Source: Aquificales bacterium (GTDB lineage: Bacteria; Aquificota; Aquificia; Aquificales; Aquificaceae). Taken from it: a DNA stretch of 12,292 bases. Position numbers and translations under genes: made by a program. The DNA lies in assembly GCA_015491275.1 (NCBI GenBank), contig WFWF01000021.1, positions 1 through 12,292 of the forward strand, in the 5' to 3' direction. Each line of letters starts with the position of its first letter. Positions within the stretch are counted from its first letter, which is position 1. Of this stretch, positions 1-5,201 are shown in pieces. The notes under the pieces are model-generated. The model ran no database searches and was not told the origin of the DNA. It saw only the letters and a program-made list of their open reading frames with translations.

Positions 1-99
1 CACCTTTTCAACAACACCTTTTACTATGGTATGAACTGTATATTCTCCTGCATAAACAAAAGAAACAATAAGAAATACAAAGCCATAGATCAAAAACAT
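1..99 (-). CDS. Membrane-fusion (HlyD/RND adaptor-like) protein, N-terminal fragment
   Basis: Only the first 33 codons are inside the window; the gene continues beyond position 1 on the minus strand. The start codon shares one base with the stop of the upstream TolC-like gene (TGATG), and a GGGAGG Shine-Dalgarno lies about 10 bases before the ATG. Residues 1-17 form a hydrophobic signal peptide ending in VYA, followed by EYTVHTIVKGVVEKV. That start is typical of periplasmic adaptors, in which the first mature beta-strand of the barrel-sandwich (lipoyl-like) domain carries a V-x-G-x-V pattern. Position directly after an outer-membrane efflux gene supports an adaptor of a tripartite export pump. 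The call rests on 33 residues plus context, so another small secreted protein is possible. Confidence 0.55.
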   Translation of the reverse strand, partial: MFLIYGFVFLIVSFVYAGEYTVHTIVKGVVEKV

Positions 100-1376
100 C
101 AAAAGGTAACCTCCCTTTCACCTATGAATGCATGTCCTTCTTTGAAAACATTGAAGACATCCTTACCCATAAGTAAATAAACATCAATCAAGAAAAGGGT
201 AAGTTTGTGTTCACACTCCATCCTTTTAAGCTCCGCATAGCTCCTGTAGGACATGGCATAACCCAGGTCAAAGGCCAATTCAAGTTCGTACTCAGATCTC
301 TTTAAGTCAAGATTTTCTTCGGAATGTCTTTCAATGGATTCCGCATATTCAAAACATCCCCTTATCAGCTCCCAGCGGTAATAAAGGCTTTCAATCTCTC
401 CTTCTATCTTTTTCCTAAGAAAGTTAAGTTTATCAACGACTTTCATCCTTTTGGTTTCATAAAAATTCCTACGGGCGGATATGAAACCACCGTCGTACAT
501 GGGTAACTCAAGCCTTATCCCACCGTACCACTTGTAACGAGATCCGAAAGGACGGGTAGAATAACCGCCTCCGAGATCAATAAATAAATAGGGTGCATAT
601 CTCTGCCCGTCCCTTTTACTTTCATAGTATTCCATCAACATCCTTCCTATCTTCATATCATAATTTCCAATAAGGGCTTCCCTTTTCACATAATCGCTTT
701 TAAACTCACCGTTTATATCAACCTTTATTTCAGGAATAAGTATTTCAAAATCCTTCTTATCAATCCCTATAAAGTACACAAGTTTATTAAGATAACGATT
801 ATAATCGTATTGAGCTTTCAAAAGCTCCATCCTTTTTTCTCTGTAAATTGTTTCAAGTCTCGCTTCTTCCTCCCTGCTAAGCAAACCTTCCTCCCTTTCA
901 TTCCTCGCCTTATCCCATCTAACATAGGCTACAGCCATCTCCTCCCTCTTTACCTCCGCCCTTTTCTCCGCAAGTTTAATCTTCCAAAATAGATCCACAA
1001 GTCTTATCTTAAAATTCTCGTAAGCTTTTTTAAGTATAAGTTTTTCAATCCTTATCTTTATATCAGCGGATTCTATCTCCTTTGATAATATTCCCCAATC
1101 CCATATCATATACTCACCCCTTATATAAGAGTAAAGATCAAAGACTTCCCTTTCACCGTACGGGAAACCGTAGTAAGCCCTCGTAACAACAGACAGGTTC
1201 GGTCCCCTTAGAGATTCCACGCTTTTCTTTTCAAATATCCTGCTATCCACCCCCCTTTTAAGGGATCTCAGATAATCACTCCTGGAAAGGGCTATCTCAA
1301 AAGCTTTAAACGGATCAATATATTCTACCGAGAATGCCAACCCTCCAATAAAGAAAATAAGCAGAAAGAACATCAT
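99..1376 (-). CDS. TolC-family outer-membrane efflux protein
   Basis: A 425-residue protein with an N-terminal signal peptide (about residues 1-16, MMFFLLIFFIGGLAFS). The following segment, DPFKAFEIALSRSDYL, matches the A-x-x-x-A-L-x-x-[NS] opening of OEP/TolC proteins. Two similar halves alternate long charged helices (about 95-200 and 305-420, heptad-like, rich in E/K/R) with short beta-rich parts (about 60-90 and 270-295, YLFIDLGGGYSTRPF and YGGIRLELPMYDGG). This is the duplicated TolC plan of trimeric outer-membrane channel plus periplasmic coiled-coil tunnel. Length fits the family. It likely forms the exit duct of a pump whose adaptor begins at the next gene; the substrate cannot be told. 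The start overlaps the stop of the thioredoxin-like gene (ATGATG), so either of two adjacent ATGs could be used. Family assignment is by fold pattern and context. Confidence 0.85.
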   Translation of the reverse strand: MMFFLLIFFIGGLAFSVEYIDPFKAFEIALSRSDYLRSLKRGVDSRIFEKKSVESLRGPNLSVVTRAYYGFPYGEREVFDLYSYIRGEYMIWDWGILSKEIESADIKIRIEKLILKKAYENFKIRLVDLFWKIKLAEKRAEVKREEMAVAYVRWDKARNEREEGLLSREEEARLETIYREKRMELLKAQYDYNRYLNKLVYFIGIDKKDFEILIPEIKVDINGEFKSDYVKREALIGNYDMKIGRMLMEYYESKRDGQRYAPYLFIDLGGGYSTRPFGSRYKWYGGIRLELPMYDGGFISARRNFYETKRMKVVDKLNFLRKKIEGEIESLYYRWELIRGCFEYAESIERHSEENLDLKRSEYELELAFDLGYAMSYRSYAELKRMECEHKLTLFLIDVYLLMGKDVFNVFKEGHAFIGEREVTF

Positions 1377-1867
1377 CCGCCCCTTTTGTGCTTTCTTATA
1401 AACCTGAATAAGTTTTCCTTTTTATAATGTCCTTCTACTATGTACCTACCTATAAGTAAGAATTCCTCTGGTTTGTAGTAGCCCGGTAACTTTAATATAA
1501 CCTCACCGTCCTTATCATAAAAAAGGAACACAGGTGTTGCCCTTACCCCATATTTCCTTGAAAATGTTTTTTCTGTATATTCCCTACCATCAACATCAAT
1601 AACAGGCAATGATCCCTTTATATTTATTTCAATCATGTAAAAGTGCCTCGTAAAATATTCTTTTAACTCTTTATCCTGAAAGGTTACTTTCCTCATTTTG
1701 TCACAGAAGGGACACCCTTCCTGATGAAACATAATAAAAAGGAACTTTCCTTCTTTCCTCGCTTCCTCCACATCCTGACCTATATCAAGAAAGGATACTT
1801 TAAGGAATGGTATATCGGAAGCAAAAATAAAACCGGACAAAATTAAAAACAGACAGAGCTTTAACAT
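1373..1867 (-). CDS. Secreted thioredoxin-fold protein (SoxW/thioredoxin_7-like) with CPFC motif
   Basis: A 164-residue protein with a signal peptide (about 1-17, MLKLCLFLILSGFIFAS) and one thioredoxin domain. The active site C52-P-F-C55 lies in HQEGCPFCDKM, and the cis-proline loop is T111-P112 in GVRATPVFLFYDKDG. DVEEARKEGKFLFIMFHQEGC before the active site is characteristic of the SoxW / thioredoxin_7 type, which acts on thiols and disulfides outside the cytoplasm. The C-terminus is very basic (FIRKHKRGG). It is first gene of the minus-strand operon and overlaps the TolC-like gene, so it may service cysteines in the export complex or its cargo; that link is inferred. The ATG at 1867 is chosen because it opens the signal peptide. 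There is no Shine-Dalgarno before it, which suggests a near-leaderless transcript. Confidence 0.8.
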   Translation of the reverse strand: MLKLCLFLILSGFIFASDIPFLKVSFLDIGQDVEEARKEGKFLFIMFHQEGCPFCDKMRKVTFQDKELKEYFTRHFYMIEINIKGSLPVIDVDGREYTEKTFSRKYGVRATPVFLFYDKDGEVILKLPGYYKPEEFLLIGRYIVEGHYKKENLFRFIRKHKRGG

Positions 1868-1876
1868 GGTTAATTT

Positions 1877-1887
1877 TGTATAATATC
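1877..1887. promoter_or_regulatory. Shared divergent -10 region between the thioredoxin-like gene and ccl
   Basis: The gap between the divergent genes contains TATAAT on the plus strand at 1879-1884, preceded by TG. The overlapping minus-strand hexamer is TATTAT (complement of 1880-1885). Counting about 7 bases downstream puts transcription starts near 1891 (plus) and 1873 (minus). The plus start gives a leader of about 27 nt before ATG 1918. The minus start gives a leader of only about 6 nt before ATG 1867, consistent with its missing Shine-Dalgarno. I see no good -35 box on either side, so the assignment rests on the -10 match alone. Confidence 0.45.
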
Positions 1888-1917
1888 ACATTACCAAATA
1901 TCATCAGGGAGTACGGC

Positions 1918-2700
1918 ATGGCGGGAAAAAAGTGGAGAACCGCAATAACAAGACATATAGGTCATGAAACCTATGTTAGGGGCTACAGATTACTTGATCT
2001 TGTCGGCAACCTTTCTTTTGCCCAAGCCATATACTTGATTCTGAAAGGAGAACTACCAAACGAGAAAGAATCAAAAATGATGGAAGCCATATTCGTATCT
2101 GTTATTGATCACGGGATAGCTCCCCCTTCCGTAATTGCTGCAAGGTCAGTGGCAAGCGGGGGAAATTCTCTGAATGTGGGAGTTGCTGCGGGTATAATGG
2201 CATTCGGATCAGCCCACGGCGGAGCTTTGGAAGATGCAATGAAATTTATTCAGGAAGGCGTAAAAGATAGCAGAAGTGTAGGAGAGATTGTATCAGAATA
2301 TCTTTCAAAGAAAAAACCTATTCCCGGATACGGTCACAGGTATTACAAAGAGTTTGACCCAAGAACAAAGAGACTTATGAATATTGCAAGGGACCTCGGA
2401 TTTTACGGGGATCATTGTAGATTTGCGGAAGAAGTAGAAGAAGAACTATACAGGCAAAAGGGTAAAAGGCTTGTACTTAATGTGGACGGTGCCATAGCTG
2501 CTGTTGTTTCCGAGATGGGCTTTGATTGGAGATTGGGTAAAGGTTTTTTCATCATAGGAAGGGTGCCGGGTCTTGTTGCCCATGTCTTTGAAGAGCTAAC
2601 AGCGGAAAAGCCCTTCTCCAAGAGATTGAATGAAGAGGAAGAAACAGAATACACCGGTGTAGAGCCGAGGGAGCTACCCGAAGAGTTCAGGAAGATATAA
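1918..2700 (+). CDS. ccl: Citryl-CoA lyase (citrate synthase-fold)
   Basis: Splits citryl-CoA into acetyl-CoA and oxaloacetate, the second step of the two-enzyme citrate cleavage used by Aquificaceae to run the reductive TCA cycle (the first is citryl-CoA synthetase CcsAB, not in this window). At 260 residues it is far shorter than citrate synthase but keeps the catalytic centre: H100 in GSAHGG, H140 in PGYGHRYY, and D190 in LNVDGAIAA. The opening KKWRTAITRH and RGYRLLDL resemble the lyase part of ATP-citrate lyase. The frame is open back to a TTG at 1876, but that codon abuts the TATAAT box and has no ribosome site. ATG 1918 has AGGGAG six bases upstream and is preferred. The stop is immediately followed by the argG start, so the two are co-transcribed. 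A small citrate synthase is the alternative, less likely for this size. Confidence 0.85.
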   Translation: MAGKKWRTAITRHIGHETYVRGYRLLDLVGNLSFAQAIYLILKGELPNEKESKMMEAIFVSVIDHGIAPPSVIAARSVASGGNSLNVGVAAGIMAFGSAHGGALEDAMKFIQEGVKDSRSVGEIVSEYLSKKKPIPGYGHRYYKEFDPRTKRLMNIARDLGFYGDHCRFAEEVEEELYRQKGKRLVLNVDGAIAAVVSEMGFDWRLGKGFFIIGRVPGLVAHVFEELTAEKPFSKRLNEEEETEYTGVEPRELPEEFRKI

Positions 2701-3933
2701 ATGGCTAAAAGGGTTATACTTGCTTACTCAGGGGGACTTGATACATCCGTTATAGTTCGCTGGTTAACAGAAAGGGGTTACGAAGTTGTAACCTATACCG
2801 CGGATGTGGGTCAAAACGAAGATCTAAGCGACATACCTGAAAAGGCTAAGGCTTCCGGGGCTGTAGATGCAATAGTTGAAGATCTAAAAGAAACCTTTGC
2901 AAGAGAATACTGTATGCCAACTTTAAGAGCCTTAGCACTTTATGAAGGCAAATATCCCCTTACCGCTTCACTTTCAAGACCACTGATATCGGAAAGAATG
3001 GTTTACTATGCAAAGAAGCTTTCCGCAGACGCGGTTGCCCACGGATCAACGGGAAAGGGCAACGATCAGGTGAGATTTGAACTGTCCGTATGGGCACTTG
3101 ACCCAAATATTGAAGTTTTGGCTCCCGTCAGGGAATGGGAGTTTAAATCAAGGGAAGAGGAAATAGAATATGCAAAAAAATGGAATATACCAGTTAAAGT
3201 AACAAAAGAAAAGCCTTATTCAATAGATGAAAACCTTTGGGGAGTGTCCATAGAATGCGGTCCCCTTGAAGATCCGTGGACAGAACCCCCGGAAGATGCA
3301 TATCAAATAACATGTTCTCCTGAAAAATCTCCAGAGGAGCCCCTTTATCTGACCATAACCTTTGAAAATGCTATACCTGTAGCAATAAATGGAAAAAAGT
3401 ATGAAAAACTATGGGAGCTTATAAGAGAACTGAACATATTGGGCGGTAAACACGGTGTGGGAAGGGTGGATATGGTTGAAAACAGGCTCGTAGGTATAAA
3501 AAGCAGAGAGGTATATGAGACACCTGGTGCACTAACTCTTTATGAAGCATATAGGGATCTTCTTTCCATTGTAACTGACAGGGAAACTTTCCATTATCTA
3601 ATATCTCATGTATCCCACAAATATGCGGATCTCGTCTATAACGGGCTATGGTTTTCCCAACTAAAAGAGGCATTGGATAGATTTACCGAACACCTATCAC
3701 CTTATGTTAGCGGTGAGGTAAAAGTAAAACTGTATAAGGGAAGTATCAAGGTTGTGGGCAGGACCTCACCATATTCCCTGTATGATGAAGATTTTGCCAC
3801 CTATACTCCACAAGATAAATTTGATCATATAGCGGGGAAGTATTTCACAAAGGTGTACGGTTTACCGATGAAACTACTTGGCAGGATAAGGGGTAAGAAT
3901 TATAATAAATTAGTTAATAATCAGGGAGGTTAG
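2701..3933 (+). CDS. argG: Argininosuccinate synthase
   Basis: Joins citrulline and aspartate with ATP to give argininosuccinate, the penultimate step of arginine synthesis, in the cytoplasm. At 410 residues the length is normal. The N-terminal ATP pyrophosphatase P-loop is seen as AYSGGLDTS (residues 8-16). Further family signatures are ADVGQ, TASLSRPLIS, HGSTGKGNDQVRFE (ATP and aspartate/citrulline binding), YSIDENLWGVSIECG and TPGALTLYEAY. The ATG directly abuts the ccl stop TAA, with AGGAAG about 8 bases upstream. Its substrate aspartate derives from oxaloacetate, one of the products of the upstream lyase, which may explain the pairing. No terminator is visible after the stop; the structured RNA region starts about 25 bases later. 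Confidence 0.97.
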   Translation: MAKRVILAYSGGLDTSVIVRWLTERGYEVVTYTADVGQNEDLSDIPEKAKASGAVDAIVEDLKETFAREYCMPTLRALALYEGKYPLTASLSRPLISERMVYYAKKLSADAVAHGSTGKGNDQVRFELSVWALDPNIEVLAPVREWEFKSREEEIEYAKKWNIPVKVTKEKPYSIDENLWGVSIECGPLEDPWTEPPEDAYQITCSPEKSPEEPLYLTITFENAIPVAINGKKYEKLWELIRELNILGGKHGVGRVDMVENRLVGIKSREVYETPGALTLYEAYRDLLSIVTDRETFHYLISHVSHKYADLVYNGLWFSQLKEALDRFTEHLSPYVSGEVKVKLYKGSIKVVGRTSPYSLYDEDFATYTPQDKFDHIAGKYFTKVYGLPMKLLGRIRGKNYNKLVNNQGG

Positions 3934-3945
3934 CAACAGGTAAAG

Positions 3946-3951
3946 TATAAT
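3946..3951 (+). promoter_or_regulatory. Candidate -10 element for the structured RNA
   Basis: A perfect TATAAT lies 12 bases after the argG stop and would start transcription near 3958, about 24 bases before the first helix of the RNA. No convincing TTGACA-like -35 is present at 16-18 bases, so readthrough from argG followed by processing is the alternative. Just downstream, the leader has three phased copies of a 10-base unit, GCAAAAGGAG / GCAAAAGGAT / GCAAAAAAGC, starting at 3954, 3964 and 3974. Confidence 0.4.
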
Positions 3952-3957
3952 GTGCAA

Positions 3958-4327
3958 AAGGAGGCAAAAGGATGCAAAAAAGCGGACTGCGTGAGTGTGA
4001 GACGGTGCTCCAGTCACCAAGGGAAGGAACCGGAGCACTGCGGTGTTCCTTTATGAGGACACTGTATAATCTCTCACGAGTGCAGTCCGTAGCGTGGCTA
4101 ACTGCCCGTCTCCCTGGCCCTTACGAATACCCAGGAGAGGGTCCCCCTCAGGAAAAGACTGAGGGGCGTGGGAGGTTCTCCGGGAAGGGGCACGAGGTCC
4201 TGTTACCTGGGATGGGGTCTATGGGTGCTCAAATGCCGCCTGCCGGGTTTCTGGGCACCCTGAATAGGCGGGGTATAAATAGCCCGGCACCCGAGCTGTG
4301 TACAATTGCACAGTTTGGGTAACCAGG
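3958..4327 (+). ncRNA. Unassigned large structured RNA, or structured leader of the beta-helix gene
   Basis: This 400-base gap between argG and the next gene is GC-rich (176 of 300 bases over 4021-4320 by hand count) against clearly AT-leaning neighbours and is dense in helices. Domain 1: 3982-3990 pairs with 4082-4090 (9 bp). The helix continues through G-U, U-G and tandem G-A/A-G pairs (3991-3994 with 4078-4081) into 3995-4002 with 4070-4077 (one U-U mismatch). It opens into a three-way junction with hairpins 4004-4011/4032-4039 (8 bp) and 4041-4050/4056-4064 (9 bp, U4047 bulged). Domain 2: 4109-4117/4131-4138, 4144-4150/4160-4166, 4223-4228/4255-4260, 4236-4241/4266-4271, 4242-4249/4281-4288 and a terminal 12-bp hairpin 4289-4300/4309-4320. 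Some of these exclude or cross each other. I recognise no RNase P, tmRNA, SRP, 6S, intron or known riboswitch core. No U-run follows the last hairpin, so it may be a 5' leader rather than a separate RNA. Ends are estimates. Confidence 0.75.
4199..4327 (+). promoter_or_regulatory. Possible Shine-Dalgarno-masking long-range helix
   Basis: Bases 4199-4207 (CCTGTTACC) can pair with 4318-4327 (GGTAACCAGG), nine pairs with C4323 bulged. The 3' strand contains the AGG (4325-4327) of the AGGTGA ribosome-binding site in front of the beta-helix gene (ATG 4334). Formation would hide that site and would compete with the outer three pairs of the hairpin 4289-4300/4309-4320. This is seen as sequence complementarity only; whether it forms is inference. 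Confidence 0.35.
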
Positions 4328-4333
4328 TGAAGC

Positions 4334-5197
4334 ATGAGATTACCTCTGATAATTTCCATAGTTACTTTATACATTTCAGCATCCGTGGGTGCGGTTTTCA
4401 ATGTCAGCAGTTATCTTGAATTGGTGGGTGCCCTAAGCATTGTAAGCAGAAACGGAGAGGATGACATAATCAATATAGCAAAGGGAAATTATATAATAAA
4501 GACTCCCTTGATTTATAAACCCGCGGAGAACAGATCCTTAATTATACAAGGAGCAGGTGCGGACTCAACCATATTTGACGGATCTAATCTCTCAAGAATA
4601 CTCATAATAGATACAACCAACCTTAAGGATGATTCGGAAGCCCATGTAACTATCAACGGTATTACCTTTACGAACGGCAGTTCGTCAGAGATAGGAGGGG
4701 CGGTTGTTATAAAAACTAAGCAGGCTAATGTAACGGTGGAAAACTGTAAGTTTTACAATAATTCAGGAGAGAGTGGAGGCGGACTTTTTATAAGAACATT
4801 ATCGGGAACGGTAAATATAAAAGGCAATTCCTTTGCGGAAAATACCTCTAACGGTGGCGGTGGTGCATGGATACAAGCAGATTACGGGTCCATAGTTATG
4901 CTCGGTAATACTTTTGAAAGCAACACAGCCAACGGCGGCGGAGGAGCGCTGATATGGGGTAAGGAAGTGAAGATGGAAGGGAATAAGTTTAATAATAATG
5001 TTGCCAACGATATAGGTGGTACCGCACTTATTTACGGGGATACGGTAAGTATGGCAAGGAATGTATTTATAAGTGATACAACAAGTACTAACGGTAGTGC
5101 CTTTATATGGGGAAGCCTCCTATCAATGACAGCAAATTCATTTTTTAATTCAACCAACGGTAATGTGGCATGGTCATGCGTAGTTAAAAGCGATTGA
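4334..5197 (+). CDS. Secreted right-handed beta-helix repeat protein
   Basis: A 287-residue protein with a signal peptide (about 1-20, MRLPLIISIVTLYISASVGA). The body is a parallel beta-helix of the pectate-lyase/Pmp type. After an opening rung region (NGEDDIINIAKGNYII, GADSTIFDG) come about six imperfect coils of 24-27 residues, from about residue 114 on. Each has the plan [N/I]GGGAxI - short loop - VxxxGNxFxxN. Conserved turns are the Gly-rich pairs and Asn ladders (NCKFYNN, GNSFAEN, GNTFESN, GNKFNNN, RNVFISD, ANSFFNS). No autotransporter barrel, sortase motif or catalytic site is visible, and the protein ends abruptly in a half coil. It may be a surface or periplasmic binding/adhesion protein; function unknown. 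AGG at 4325-4327 lies six bases before the ATG, inside the 3' edge of the structured RNA. Its stop is four bases from the convergent gene, with no terminator between. Confidence 0.8.
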   Translation: MRLPLIISIVTLYISASVGAVFNVSSYLELVGALSIVSRNGEDDIINIAKGNYIIKTPLIYKPAENRSLIIQGAGADSTIFDGSNLSRILIIDTTNLKDDSEAHVTINGITFTNGSSSEIGGAVVIKTKQANVTVENCKFYNNSGESGGGLFIRTLSGTVNIKGNSFAENTSNGGGGAWIQADYGSIVMLGNTFESNTANGGGGALIWGKEVKMEGNKFNNNVANDIGGTALIYGDTVSMARNVFISDTTSTNGSAFIWGSLLSMTANSFFNSTNGNVAWSCVVKSD

Positions 5198-5201
5198 TTT
5201 T

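Noticed and set aside
1876..1917. TTG start for citryl-CoA lyase
   Set aside because: The codon directly abuts the TATAAT box, has no Shine-Dalgarno, and the 14 added residues do not look like the family's N-terminus.
4289..4320. Rho-independent terminator
   Set aside because: The 12-bp hairpin is strong but is followed by AACCAGGTGA, not a run of T, and the next gene's ribosome site lies within it.
3972..4322. 116-codon reading frame as a protein gene
   Set aside because: Its codon use and composition differ from every neighbour, no family is recognisable, and the same bases form a consistent set of RNA helices. It is kept only as a finding because of the good ribosome site.
3958..4327. 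RNase P RNA, tmRNA, SRP RNA, 6S RNA or group I/II intron
   Set aside because: I looked for the RNase P GAGGAAAGTC and ACAGAA-type cores, a tmRNA acceptor end with TTCGA and CCA, the SRP GGAAGG/AGCA loop, a 6S-like long open duplex, a group I P7 core and a group II domain V. None is present on either strand.
4650..5190. DNA-level tandem repeat or CRISPR-like array in the beta-helix gene
   Set aside because: The periodicity is at the protein level (coils of about 25 residues); the nucleotide copies are too divergent to be a DNA repeat.
5198..5201. Bidirectional terminator between the convergent genes
   Set aside because: Only four bases separate the two stop codons and I see no stem-loop with T-runs around them.
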